Positions 1 to 10,792 of a DNA stretch of 64,000 nucleotides are shown here, in pieces (position 1 is the stretch's first letter; each line of letters starts with the position of its first letter). A model generated the notes under the pieces. The model searched no databases and was not told where the DNA came from. It was given only the letters and a program-made list of their open reading frames with translations. Location: positions 1,515,501-1,579,500 of the forward strand of contig JASJOG010000056.1 in NCBI GenBank assembly GCA_030142905.1, read 5' to 3'. Source of the DNA: Heliopora coerulea. Lineage: Eukaryota > Cnidaria > Anthozoa > Scleralcyonacea > Helioporidae. Position numbers and translations under genes: made by a program.

Positions 1-578
1 CCAGAAAATAACACTGTTTCGCAAAAATTAATGAAGAATCGCACTTGCTCCTTCATTGTTGCAGGAAGGTTCGTTTGCTTTATAAATCATATTTTGCACG
101 GTTTGGTAAACTCCTCAGCAGAAAACTAGTAAGTTAAACTGTAGCTTTCAGGGTCCCGAAATTTATGGTCAGAATATAACACTGACGACCAAATCTCAAA
201 AGAACATTGCCCACTGGACGACCATAGTTCAAGCTGCCAAGCCTTATGGACAACTGATATTAAGACCCAAAAAATTATAATTCCAGTTTGAGATATTTGC
301 GAAAGACAAGGTAATGTACAATTATACAACCAGTTCATTTGTTATTGAATGATTTGTACACACCACTCGGAACGTTCGTATCGCTTCGTCATCTTGGACG
401 CCTAGATCCGAAAAGGTGGTTGGCCAATAGGCAACCTACGTAAAAACCCAATTTCGCTACCCTAGCTTTGTAATCTACGTTCAGAACTTTTCTGCCTTCC
501 TGCACACTTTCAAAGCAAACATGGTCGTTTAGTAACATGGAATATGTGACATCTTAACATTTGTTTCTTTTGATCCAG
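1..578. other. upstream CENPT sequence, no exon recognised
   Basis: This lies 5' of the first CENPT exon I can place and is probably an intron of that gene. The N-terminal two thirds of CENP-T proteins are disordered and poorly conserved, so exons here could be missed. I see no open frame with splice sites that I can defend. Confidence 0.4.
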
Positions 579-3500
579 GAATTTGCAAAACGCTCGGGGA
601 AAGCGAAATCAACCTGGAACAACCAACAAGTAACGATCTTGCATAACGTTTTTCCTGATTGTAGACTTCAAATTTTTAAGCTTTGTGTTGTCTTAAATAT
701 GCAATTTCTTTTGTTTTTCATTTAGAAATACCAGTTCGAAGTCAGGGGCTGTTAGATTACCACTTGGCTTAGTCAAAGGAATATTTAACCACTTTTCTGT
801 TTCAAAAGTTTCCAAGGATACCTTTGATGTCATTCAAAGTGGGTAAGGTTGACTGCTGTCATGTGATAATTTCATCAAAACAAAAGCTGAAGTAATATTC
901 TACATAAATCTCAGTTTTCTCCCAAGTTTTCTGAGCATGTCCTAGCATTAGCTTTTCTCTTACCTGCCCCCTTCCCTGCTTTACTTGTAAATGAATTGGT
1001 TTAGTCGATGTAACTGCCTTACGCAATAAAGCTTTATCCTCTTTTGCTCCCTGTTCCTCTCTCTCTCTCTCTCTCTCTGTTTGTCTCTCTCTCGCCCTCC
1101 TCCCTCTCCTCCCTCTCCCTCTCCATATCCATTTTCTCCTGCGTCTCCCTCTCTGCTTCCCCCTGTTCGTCTCACTCTTTCTCTCCCTCTCGCTCTTCCT
1201 CTATCTTTCGCTCTCCCTCTCGCTCTTCCTCTCCTTCTCCCTCTTTCTCTCCTTCTCCTTCTCCCTCCCCCTCTTCCTTTCCCTCTCCCTCTGCTTCTAC
1301 CTCATCGTTTCTCTCTCCTCACTCTTCCCCCTGCTTCTCCTTCTCACTCTTCGTCTCCCTCTCCCACTCGGTCTTCATCTCCCTCTCGCTCTTCCTCCCC
1401 CTCTCTCTCGACTTCCTCTTAATAGTTCTCCTCTTCCTCTCCTTCTTCCTTTCTCTCTCTCCCCTCCCCTTTCCCTTTGCCTCTTCCGAACCTTTCCTTT
1501 CTAGCTGTTACTCTCTCATTCTCCCTCTTTCTCCCGCTATTGTAATTTACCCACTCCCTGTCCTTCATGAATTTTTAACAGGAAATTTTATGTTTTCTCA
1601 AACGTTATTCGAGCAAATGTTGGTAAAACTCTTAAGGGATAGATAAGCAAACCCCAATTCCTCGTATATTTTTACTTTTGTCTTTTGTTTGCTCTTTAGT
1701 TCCGATGCATTTTTCAAGCAGCTCTCCTCGGACCTAATGTATTACTGCAAACATGCGAAAAGAAAGACCATCGAGCAAGCTGACGTCGAATTACTCATGC
1801 GACGGTACTTTACACGCGCAAAAATTTCACATCTAATTTCACATATGAAAATAATATTTCACATGTGAATTATTTCGATTCCATATGTGAAATCATTTTT
1901 TATATATGTGAACGTTCCATTTGATGTGTGAAGTACTTTTTTCGTATACCAAGATTTCACATGTGAAATTTTGAAGCAGTTCATTTCACATGTGAATTGG
2001 GTATTTCACATGTGAACAGGTTCCAATTTTGATATGTGAGATGAAAATTTCATTTAGGAAAACGTTCCAATTCCATATGTTTATCGCATGTGAAATGATA
2101 TGTGAAATTTTCGTAAGGGTTAACAAACCATGTAATTTTTTAATTTTGCATTTACGACCGCTGTTAATTTTCCTCCAGATCCAGGTGGCTCAGTATCTCA
2201 ATCGTGGAGCTGTGGCAACAATCCCTAAGACCTGGGTTCGAGTCACACTGGAAACAGCACTTTCTCTTCTAATTTTTCGGGTTCGGTGTAAGTTTCCACA
2301 ACTAGGCGAAATTTTCTAGGTGATTTGTAAGCAAACACGGGAGATAAAATACCAAGAGATGTGTCCGTAGTATTGGTGCAACATTGAATAGAAGTTATTG
2401 AGAGTTCTTAAAACTATCCATGCCATAGCCGGTCTGACGTCATGTGCAAGTCACATATTTTCTCTCGTCGAAATATTTGAACAACCCAAGAAATCTAACG
2501 TGTGATTGCTTCATTGCCAGTAAACTTTACTCATGTGTTTACACAAGCACTTGTGTATATGTGTTTATAGTCTATGATCATCTGAACATCCACGCGACTA
2601 GCAGTATGAAATGACTTCGTAGCAAGAGGGTGACATTTGAGATTATGTGAAACTGGTATCTACACGGCCCGCTAAACTTTGAAGGCGAAATATCCTCGTG
2701 CTTACCATAACTAGATACATAACTCACTGCAGTCGGTATCCAGAGGTTCTCAATTTTTCTCGAAGGCAACATGATCGTTTTGAATCAGAGCAACGGGCTG
2801 AAAGGGGATTGGCTGATAGGAGCTACTACTCGTTGGCAGGAGATGGGAGGAAGTTAGGCCTATGGCTGTGCAACCAGCGATAATCAGTAGCAGAAACAAG
2901 CATGTGCAGCCTGCTCTTTTAATGTTTATTATTATTATTTTATTTATTAATTATTTATTATTAATTATTAATTAATTTATTATTATTATTATTATTATTA
3001 TTATGTTTATGTACAGACCGGATGTTTTCCCTAGTCTGCCCGTTATTTGAAGATAATGGCGATTTTCAAAGGAACAGCTGTCAAATTTTTTTGCGATTTG
3101 ATTTTTTTTGGTAGACCCGATCAACTTGTCTCGCGGGTCAGATTTGGCCACCGAGCTACCTATTAAGAACCTAGGCTCTAAGCTAAACTGACCTTGTACA
3201 GTATCTTTCTTCAGAGGCGGATTTAGACGGGGGCGCGTCGGACGCGCGCCCCCTCCTTTTGGTTAGCTGTCATGTGGCTTTTTACTTGGTTACAAAACGC
3301 AAAAATTAGAAATGTCGACCACTAAGAAGATTGATGATTATTTTAAAAGAGAATCGGAACCAACAGCAAAGACAAGCGAGAGTGAGTTGAAGAAATCAAA
3401 TTAAAAAAAAATACTTCATAACGATTCTTCCACTCAAACTGCAACTAGTGGCATGAATTTGTAAAAAAAAAATTACGCTCCCCCTTTCTCGAAATTCTGG

Positions 3501-3755
3501 ATCCACCCCTGTTTTTGATACTAACCTTTCCACCCGACCACAAGTTGGGTACCCGTATGGCTACGTATTGTTACGGATAATTTTTATTTGTATTACCAAA
3601 ATAAGTCTGTGTTTTTGTTCTATTGCAGCCAAGGTCTGGTCTCCTCAAAGGAATCCTTCCATGCTTTGATCGAAAGGTATCTACCCATGGAATATAGGCA
3701 AGAAATTATACCTTCAGCTAGAGCTGGGAACAAAGTTGTGCCCAAACCTAAATGA
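579..3755 (+). CDS. CENPT: centromere protein T (CENP-T), C-terminal exons (partial)
   Basis: Four exons with GT-AG introns and matching phases: 579-629, 726-842, 1700-1804 and 3629-3755 (stop TGA). They encode 132 residues ending a CENP-T protein. The second exon holds the first helix of the histone fold (RLPLGLVKGIFNHFSVSK). The third holds the long middle helix and third helix (AFFKQLSSDL, HAKRKT, VELLMRRQG). The last holds the CENP-T-specific extension (ALIERYLPMEYRQEIIP). CENP-T pairs with CENP-W in the constitutive centromere network and links centromeric chromatin to the Ndc80 complex through its N-terminal tail, which lies outside the window. ELLMRRQGLV and LP.EYRQ..IP are family hallmarks. 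The first exon (579-629) codes for a low-complexity linker and is the least certain. The stop is followed at 4032 by a minus-strand open exon. Confidence 0.9.
1058..1520. repeat. polypyrimidine (CT-rich) low-complexity tract
   Basis: About 460 bp of CTCTCT and CTCCCTCTCGCTCTTC-like units in the CENPT intron between exons 842 and 1700. It gives long spurious Ser/Pro/Leu-rich frames on + and Arg/Glu-rich frames on -, with no coding signal. Confidence 0.9.
1818..2105. repeat. array of palindromic TTTCACATGTGAAAT words
   Basis: The word TTCACATGTGAA, its own reverse complement, occurs four times exactly. At least six further variants (such as CATATGTGAAAT and CACATATGAAA) lie within 290 bp at irregular spacing of roughly 20-40 bp. 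The array sits in the last CENPT intron directly after the exon ending at 1804. It may be the inside of a MITE or an expanded word array; I see no clear terminal inverted repeats. Confidence 0.75.
2184..2255 (+). repeat. tRNA-derived SINE head
   Basis: A-box-like GTGGCTCAGT is followed about 45 bp later by a B-box-like GGGTTCGAGTC, the internal RNA polymerase III promoter layout of a tRNA. Acceptor-stem pairing is poor, so this is a SINE or tRNA relic rather than a functional tRNA. It lies in the last CENPT intron. Confidence 0.55.
2919..3004. repeat. TTATTA microsatellite
   Basis: About 85 bp of ATT/TTA trinucleotide units with interspersed TTAAT, in the last CENPT intron. Confidence 0.85.
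3212..3511 (+). mobile_element. hAT-like element relic in CENPT intron
   Basis: Ends are inverted: CAGAGGCGGATTTAG on the left and the complement of CAGGGGTGGATCCAG on the right, with GC-rich subterminal DNA. A short frame at 3312-3404 starts MSTTKKIDDYFKRE, like the N termini of hAT/ZMYM-type transposases (KKIDxFF). It stops after 30 codons, so this is a 300-bp internal-deletion derivative. Related copies with the same relic N terminus lie near 18.5 kb and at 28.1-28.6 kb on the minus strand. I could not confirm an 8-bp target duplication. Confidence 0.6.
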
Positions 3756-4031
3756 TATTTTAACCCGATATTTTAAAGAATAGCTTTCGCAGCTGGAATT
3801 ACGTTTGGCGTTCTGGTCACTCTTAATCGAAATTTTAAAGCGATCTCACGATTTAGATCAAAGCGGAGAAGAACTGAATGTAAAATACTCTCTCACAAGA
3901 TACTATCTCACGTATATTAATGGGAAGCTGGGCGAGAGAGGTTAAATATTACATTCGAATAACGAATCAGTGTGATAAATCAATCGGCTTTCAGCGGTGG
4001 ATAATTGAAATAGCACTGTTTGAGGTTGTTT

Positions 4032-4235
4032 TTATTTATTTGATCCTTCGGTCAGGATTTTAGGGCAGCTGCTTTTATATCTTTCTGCCGTGAAGTCCCA
4101 AAGAGTAGACGGGGAGCCAACTGGGACGGCTTCTTTCAAGAGTTGACTATCTTTCACGGAGAAACTGACGCTTGGAAGAGAGAATTTGTGGAAGCCCTCC
4201 TTCGGTATTGGTTGACGAACTAAATGCTTCAATTC
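4032..4235 (-). CDS. unrecognised terminal exon (hypothetical)
   Basis: An open frame of 67 codons plus stop on the minus strand, preceded by a plausible acceptor (CGTTTAG before GAATTGAAG). It has ordinary protein-like composition (GFHKFSLPSVSFSV, STLWDFTAERYKSS) and no low complexity. It would be the last exon of a gene convergent with CENPT. I do not recognise the protein and found no upstream exon, so it could also be a chance frame or an exon relic. Confidence 0.35.
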   Translation of the reverse strand, partial: ELKHLVRQPIPKEGFHKFSLPSVSFSVKDSQLLKEAVPVGSPSTLWDFTAERYKSSCPKILTEGSNK

Positions 4236-4620
4236 CTAAACGTGTCGCGTTCTTCTCATAAACACGTCGGCTTCAAAGGTGCACGTCAAACAGTTTTAGG
4301 AAATATATATGTTGTTTAGCTGCAGTGGAGGGTCTTTACTATAGACTGTAAGTGCTTACGTAAGCAACTTAAACCGTTACTTTTCAGGGGTGGTTGTACA
4401 TTCGAAGGGGCTACTTCTTGTGAAAGAGTGACTATTTTTCGGTTAATTTTGCATCATAAAAAGGGGACTTTTTTGGGAGGCAGTTACATTCAATGCCGGT
4501 TATTTTCGATTGTATATGGGGTATACTAAATTTATATATTTTAATTTGACAAATGGATAGAAACATGAATGAGTTTTTTTCAACCATAAAAATGCCATCG
4601 AGGATGTGGGGGGTGGGGGT

Positions 4621-4723
4621 GTTAACCCTTTCGGGTCCTTACCCGACTTCGTATTTTTGCTCAGGCTAACGCCAGACGATTTTACTCGTCGAGGGGAGAC
4701 GATTCGGACAGGAAAGGGTTAAC
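4621..4723. repeat. 103-bp element with 12-bp perfect inverted ends
   Basis: Starts GTTAACCCTTTC and ends GAAAGGGTTAAC. Its core reads GGCTAACGCCAGACGATTTT followed by ACTCGTC. The same core recurs at about 19.40, 20.09, 29.05 and 29.87 kb, and in more divergent form in an ENY2 intron (50375-50588). It has no coding capacity and is probably a very short MITE family. Confidence 0.6.
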
Positions 4724-5680
4724 GTCATCTGGTTCATTTCTTCATTGAACCAAAAGAAAGAATTTTAAACTGTTCCGGCTCAATTTTTCAGTGATCATAT
4801 TTGTACTTCTCGAGTTCCTTGCATCGTAATAATTTTAAAGAGGTGTTTGTTATTAGTGAGCAATAACATCAAAAAAAGGCTAGACAGGCGAAGGGTTAAA
4901 GGATGGTTTCATGAGAAAGAAATCCTGCCATGTCTGGTAATGAACTCCCATAAAAGATCGTTTCATTAAGAAAATATTTACTTGTAGCTCTTGTATCTTT
5001 CATAATTTATTCAAGAAATTATTAGAATTTACATGGTTTTATTAAAAACCAATTTGAGGTGCCTCTGTGTGGGTGATTACATGCAGTAAAGATCCATGAA
5101 GATGCCATATTAAGGGCCTTCGCTTGAAATTTAAGATTTTGGCCTTACAGTTTGGGAACTCCCTCACCTACTGGGCTTTTTATTTACACATCTACTTTCA
5201 ATTGGATAATGGTATAGCAACGAAGAAACTATACTGATATATGATGTGTTTTGGGCCTCAGACATTAAAACTTTTTTCGAACATAGCAGTGTTTCATTTA
5301 AGCAATATGTGGTGGTACTACATTTGAGTAGGATTTTATTCGAATGTCAATAGCTAAGAAATAATGTCTATGTCTGGTAGATTTTTGCGCTGTCGAGCTT
5401 TATGAAAAGATATTTTCATTAAGGAATTATCGCCTACTTGTGCATGTCGTTCATGATTTTAATGATTGTAATCGAAGAAATCACCTTTACTTATATACTG
5501 GATAACCCTATCAGCTACCTGAGCTGCTCTCCCTAAATGTCCAGTAAGGTCCACCCCTCATGGGTCCAATGTTACTACAGGAGAACACTGGAGTACCCGG
5601 AGTAAACCTGCGATGCTTGATAGAGACAAATAGGACAAGACTCTTCTCACATGTGACAAAGGTAACTTAAATCAGACGAC

Positions 5681-5752
5681 TGCGCGGAGCCGGAATCGAA
5701 CCCGGGTCACAGTGGTGAGAGACTCGTGCACTACCACTGTGCTACCAGCACC
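5681..5752 (-). repeat. tRNA-derived SINE head
   Basis: Read on the minus strand it has GGTAGCACAGTGGTAG (A box) and GGGTTCGATTCC (B box) in tRNA spacing. The two sides do not fold into a full cloverleaf. Flanking sequence at about 5500-5680 may be the SINE body. Confidence 0.65.
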
Positions 5753-6425
5753 CCCAATAATAAGAAACACTCTTTCTAGAAGTAGTCCCTCAGATTCTAA
5801 GAGATCAATTTATTAGACGATGGTTTCATTAAGAGACAACTTAGTCATATTGGCGCGTCCTCAATATTTTTACAGAAGGCTGCATTTATCGTCCTTTTTA
5901 CTTTAGAAAGACTTTTCTTAAAAATAGTTTCATTCAAGACCAATTTATCAATATGTGTGGTGTCCTTCGTATTTTTGAAGAGGACTTCATTGATAGACAT
6001 GATTACGACATCGAACGCTCTTAAAAGACTTCAAAGTATCATAAGGTTTCCGAAGATAATTAAATCAGAAATGTCCAGTTATTTGTCTGGATAATCTTGA
6101 ATGCAGGTTTTGTTTCAATTTCTTGTTTCAATAACTAAGCAAAACTATAGTCAACCACACTGAAGCGCGTCTTTTGATGATATCTTGAAAGGATCGTTCT
6201 ACCGAGCTGTTGATTTGACATGCACTTGAACCAAGTAAACCTCAAGAAACCTCGGTCATAATCTTGGTTACTCAATCGTGAAGAACCCAACCGTAAGCCA
6301 GCAGTACTTTTCGAAACGTTAACACGTTGGCCTCAACTCAGCCATCACAGATCCTAACAAGAACTATACTTCCCATCGCATGATATGTCACCATATTGAG
6401 GGACATATTGCACAATACTGAAGTG

Positions 6426-6506
6426 CTAGGCATCCGAAATTTCGGGCTTGAATTTCGTAGGCGATCCCATCTTGGCTTTCATGATGTCGCCCAAGTTATA
6501 TTTATC
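6426..6506 (-). CDS. unrecognised C-terminal exon (hypothetical)
   Basis: Minus-strand frame of 26 codons plus TAG directly after a good acceptor (TTTCTTGCAG). It encodes DKYNLGDIMKAK followed by MGSPTKFKPEISDA, which looks like a conserved protein tail. No partner exon was found between here and the receptor pseudogene at 7.0 kb, so the rest may lie far upstream on the minus strand, possibly across the receptor array, or be lost. I do not recognise it. Confidence 0.4.
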   Translation of the reverse strand, partial: DKYNLGDIMKAKMGSPTKFKPEISDA

Positions 6507-7005
6507 CTGCAAGAAAGAAGATGAATGTTTTCGCATAAACATTTTGAGACAACTTATAACACACTTAAATAAGAAAACAAATGTAACCCTCCAAAAATTG
6601 TAAAAGACCCAAATTAAACCTTCGATACTATTAATAGAGCTTACAATACGTCTATCTTCAATTTAAGACGTTCAAAATGGTTCCTGACTCGACTGCCCTG
6701 CGTTAATTTTAACTCCACGAAAGCATTATCCTGACTCATTACATTAAATGTTTATCGAAACCTTGGAGCCTCAGATTTCAGTAATACCTAAGTTATTAAA
6801 AACTGACCCCGATAAATATTTTTTATTGACTTTAATATTTACAAGAACTGATAATTACGTGTGCTTCGTCTCTTTAATGAAAATCAATGAAATGTTTGTT
6901 AACTACAAAACCTGACATTCCCATCTTTATTGAAAAGAAACTAAATTGGATCTACACCATAAGCTTCGTAAAGAAATTCAACTCAGACCTTTTAAAGGTG
7001 AGAAT
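6507..7005. other. interval without recognised features
   Basis: AT-rich sequence 5' of the receptor pseudogene. I see no gene or repeat. Confidence 0.4.
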
Positions 7006-7925
7006 ATGAAAATTGCGTCGCATGGCAGCAAATTTCTACAAACTTGTCCCGTACTAAAGAGGAATTTGAATTTGCCGCCGTTTTTCCTTCGAGGGAATAT
7101 TATCTCAACTACATTATTTGCTGTGTGCCGAACGTTCTTTTGACCTTTACGACGGCATTTCTTAATGGCGTCACCTTGGTTGCATAGTGGAGGTCTTCTC
7201 AACTGAAACGGAAAACGACATACTTCCTTGTCATGCTTCTGTCATTAAACGACCTCGGAGTTGGACTACTTTCCAATCCAACGTATACCACCCTCCTATT
7301 AAGCAAAATTTTTGGATATGGAAATTGCTTCTTGTCTGCTTTTGCAACAATTTCATTGACCTTATCTGGTATGTCGTTTATGACGTTATTTGTTCTGAAC
7401 TTTGAAAGATATTTAGATACCGTTTAACCCATTTTCCATCGAGTAAAAGTTACCAAGCGTAGACTTCTAATGGCTGCAGTCTTCCTGTGGTGTATCTTCG
7501 CTGCGGACATAGTAACTCACCTCTTCCACCAAAAAGTTGGGCTTGTGATGACGAGCCTTTCAATATTTCTGTTGGTAATTATTTTGGTGTTTGTTTACGC
7601 GAAAATATTTCGAATTGGTCGAGACGTGGAGGTAAACTCTTGTCCAGGTTATGGAAACGCGAGTCCGAAAGTATTTTTACATAATTTAAAAAAGTCGAAA
7701 TCGTGTCAGGTCGTCTGCTGTACCTTCTTGTGCGTTTTGCCTATGACTGCTGCACCTACTCTGAAGAAAAGTACTTTCGTCGTTATGGGATTTAGGTTGT
7801 GGAGCTGGTCCTTAATGTTAGCTGCTTCTTCTCTCAACTCTGCAATATTCTTTTGGCGAAACCAAATTTTAAGGAAAGAAGCAAAAAAAGTTCTACGTCA
7901 AGTTTTTCAGGACCTGTGTCAATAA
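7006..7925 (+). pseudogene. class A GPCR pseudogene (array member 1)
   Basis: Alignment with intact neighbours gives a single-exon receptor from ATG 7006 to TAA 7923-7925. It has at least three lesions: a frameshift at about 7050-7066, between the N-terminal FLQTC and the pre-TM1 FPSREYYLNY; TAG at 7185-7187 replacing Tyr in the TM1-end AYW motif; and TAA at 7425-7427 replacing Tyr in the loop after ERYL. TM6 (KSCQVVCCTFLCVLP) is also one codon short. Otherwise all seven TM regions are recognisable, including LSLNDLGVG, FERYL, SLNSAIFFW and the RNQILRKEAKKVLRQVF tail. The TM5-TM7 half remains open (7470-7925). It is closest to the loci at 9433 and 12030. Confidence 0.9.
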
Positions 7926-9432
7926 AGGTTTTCAAACCGAAATAGTGTACCCTGTAGAAGTATCTATTCAAGTAAATAAATTTGATGAATCGATGAATGT
8001 ATTATGAGAGATTGTAAGTATTTGTGAATGAATGAACGAACGAACGAACGAACGAATGAATGAATGAATGAATGACGTCTCGATAGTTTAATTTAAACTT
8101 ATTTGACAACGGTAATTCTTCAGGACATCAAGTACCTGATTTTGAAGGGACCATTACATACTGGTTTGTAAAATGCACTAAACATAACACACATGTCCTA
8201 AAATAAAACGATAGAGGAAGTTCTGGTATACCTTAGACGTATCATTTCTTAGATAACTTTTCCCAGTAGTCTGCGGTAGGGTAGCTGATGCTTTTCTTTA
8301 ATAAATTCGTATTTGGCTTAAGAAGAGTATAGTTACGAGCATTACTACGACGAGAGTAAGATTGATGGTTGATGGAGTTCACGAAAGGTCTTATTTTTCC
8401 ACATCTGATTCGATCGTTTTGTCCAGAGAGACTAAAATTCCAGGAAAGGAAATTGAGTGGACGATTTTACTCTTTCCAGTCCAGTTCAGTTGCCCTTCGG
8501 CGAGTAAAATCGTTTTGCCGGAGCGAAGTAATCGAAGACCTGTTCAAACTGGGGAAGTTTAACAGAGATAAACATCACCCTTTAATAAGCAATGTGAGAC
8601 GAGGGGGTACAACGCCTATGTATCTCTTTAAAATACATAAAAATAACTAAGTAAATAAACTTTACATGGATTTTGACTTCAGCAACATCTTCACTCCGGT
8701 GCTTGAATGTATCGTGGGTTCTCATTGTGAAAAGTTTCAAATCCGACTGAGAGTACTCGGTTTACCGGTACTGTACTTTCTTCAGAGGACGAGAACTATG
8801 ACATCCGGTTATTCATATGACATTGAGCTACCAAATAAGGACTGGTTTGACTGATGGACATGGGTGTTGCCTAAGCAATAGCTTCATTATTTCAGTAATT
8901 CTGAATTGACGTTATGAATGTCACTTCATAATTTCTGAATGACAACAATCGCGTCAACACCAGAAGAAGTGTTGTGTAACACGTTACAAAAATCTGAAAG
9001 CGGTCGTCTTAACAAGACAAAGCATTTTCTAGCGTCACATATATTTGTCTAGTAACCTGCTGGTGTCGTTAAGATTTAATAACTTCACTATTAAAACGTA
9101 AGTCATTTTTACTTACAAGGCTTTATAAATGTGTGTTTCAAATGTTCAAAATACTTTCCAAATGCTTTTACATCTGCTAAATATTTTCTAATGTGTTCCA
9201 AATGTTCTCAATATGTTTCATCTAAATCTGAAAAAAAGAAAAACTTCCAGCACATTACATTTGATTCTTATCTTTAATGTTAATAATTATTAAAGATCAA
9301 TATTGAATGTTCAGAAAACTCAATACTCCAGTTCGGATTGCAAACAATTAAGCAAATGTGGTAGCCGTGTAGTTGGACATAAACTCGTAGCTTCCTAAAG
9401 AAATTCAGTGCAAAGGTTTGGAAGGCGAAAAT
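7926..9432. other. intergenic, mostly unassigned
   Basis: Holds a GAAC/GAAT tetranucleotide microsatellite (8025-8075). A region at 8450-8530 vaguely resembles the AAAATCGTCT repeat core. No gene is recognised. Confidence 0.5.
8025..8075. repeat. GAAC/GAAT tetranucleotide microsatellite
   Basis: Runs of GAACGAAC flanked by GAATGAAT over about 50 bp, 100 bp downstream of the first receptor pseudogene. Confidence 0.9.
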
Positions 9433-10356
9433 ATGAACCAAACGTCAGAGGACAGAAAATTTGTCGAAACCTGTTTCATAAAGACTGCAGAATTTGAATT
9501 CGTCGTCGCTTTTCCTTCGAAAGAATATTCTATCAACTTTATTACTTGTTGTGTGGGCAACGTCCTTTTGACTTTCTCAACGGCATTTCTCAATGCCATA
9601 ACAGTGGTTGCCTACTGGAGATCGTCTCAAATGAAAAAGAAGACGTCATATTTTCTTATCATGCTGCTCTCTTTAAACGACTTTGGAGTGGGGCTACTCT
9701 GCGATTCAACGTATACCGTATTCCTGGTGAGCCAACTTTTGGGATGTGGAAATTGTTTCTTAGCAGCTTCGTCAGTAACTCTGATATTTTCCCTATGTGG
9801 GGTGTCGTTCATGACGTTATTTGTGCTAAACATGGAAAGATATTTAGGTATCATCTACCCCATTTTTCATCGCACCCAAGTAACCAGGGGTAGGCTTCTA
9901 GTAGCGGTAGTGGTCCTGTGGTTTGTCTGTGCGATGGAAGTACTTGCTCACTTCATTGACGAAGACGTTGGAAGGATAATAATGAACTTTACAATATGTC
10001 TGTTCCTGCTCTTCGTGATGTTTATGTACACGAAAATATTTCGCATTAGTCGAGGAGCAACAGTGAACCTTTGTTCAAGTAACAGAAATGAGGGGCAGAA
10101 GGGATTTTTACGTAAATTAAAGGATGCGAAATCATGCCTGATAGTAGTTGGTTGTAGCTTCCTGTGTTTTTTACCTATGGCTGTAACCAGTTCTTTAAAG
10201 AAAAACGACTTTGTGTTCTTGGTATTAGTCCCGTGGAGTACGATATTACTTTTAGCGGCCTCTACTCTCAATTCCGTGGTTTTCTTTTGGCGAAACCATG
10301 TGTTGAGGAACCAGGCTAGAAAGATTCTACGTCAAACTTTTCTTACGTCTCAATAG
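9433..10356 (+). CDS. class A GPCR, MECA-like (array member 2)
   Basis: Intact 307-residue, single-exon, seven-TM receptor. The start is ATG 9433 (MNQT); the frame extends a few codons 5' only with non-ATG codons. Features: N-glycosylation sequon at Asn2, Cys14, TM1 with Asn54 (FLNAITV), TM2 LSLND with Asp83, Cys108 before TM3, ERY at 135-137, TM4 Trp163, a second extracellular loop of only about ten residues without a conserved Cys, TM5 without Pro ending YTKIFRI, TM6 CFLP at 245-248, TM7 LNSVVFFW with Asn280, and a short amphipathic tail (RNHVLRNQARKILRQ). DRY to ERY, loss of the TM6 Trp, NPxxY to NSxxF, a short loop 2 and no TM5 proline recall melanocortin and related MECA receptors, and match coral-expanded intronless receptors. 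It should be a plasma-membrane G-protein-coupled receptor; the ligand is unknown. Confidence 0.93.
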   Translation: MNQTSEDRKFVETCFIKTAEFEFVVAFPSKEYSINFITCCVGNVLLTFSTAFLNAITVVAYWRSSQMKKKTSYFLIMLLSLNDFGVGLLCDSTYTVFLVSQLLGCGNCFLAASSVTLIFSLCGVSFMTLFVLNMERYLGIIYPIFHRTQVTRGRLLVAVVVLWFVCAMEVLAHFIDEDVGRIIMNFTICLFLLFVMFMYTKIFRISRGATVNLCSSNRNEGQKGFLRKLKDAKSCLIVVGCSFLCFLPMAVTSSLKKNDFVFLVLVPWSTILLLAASTLNSVVFFWRNHVLRNQARKILRQTFLTSQ

Positions 10357-10792
10357 TTACATCAAAACGATTACAGTAGTTTTTGACTTATGTGTCGTTG
10401 TTTCACATCTGATTCTCTCGTTTAGTGAAAAGAGAAATTTTCATTCTAAAAACTTGATGTGGAAGACTTATTTTTCAGCTTTTCTGGCATCGTCGGAGAA
10501 ATCATGTTATTGCTCTGATATGAGTCGTTTCGATACGTTCAGATTTATTCCATTGCTTTAACTTTGCTGAAGAGTATTTCTCTATCGTAACGCTTTACAG
10601 GTACTCCAAGCTAACAAAGTCAAAGTTTGAGTTGGACACTGCCAAATTCTGTGTAGAGAACGAGGGGCTAGTCGTTGCAAGAGTTTTTATGTAAACGAAT
10701 TTTCATGCGAATTTTTTCCCCACATCAAATCCAAGCATTTCGTATACAGGCATAACGGATTTGGTTCTGCATGTCCCTAATTATCGTCCTCT

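Larger units (their letters stand above)
4236..6425. other. gene-poor interval with dispersed repeats
   Basis: Contains a short inverted-end element (4621-4723) and a tRNA-like SINE (5681-5752). I see no other coding or RNA feature I can defend. Confidence 0.5.

Noticed and set aside
1044..1646. 200-residue Ser/Pro/Leu-rich plus-strand frame
   Set aside because: Entirely low-complexity translation of the CT-rich tract inside a CENPT intron.
9418..9432. Longer N terminus for the 9433 receptor (also for 12030, 16448 and 32618)
   Set aside because: The extension begins with a TTG codon; the first ATG gives the conserved MNxT start.
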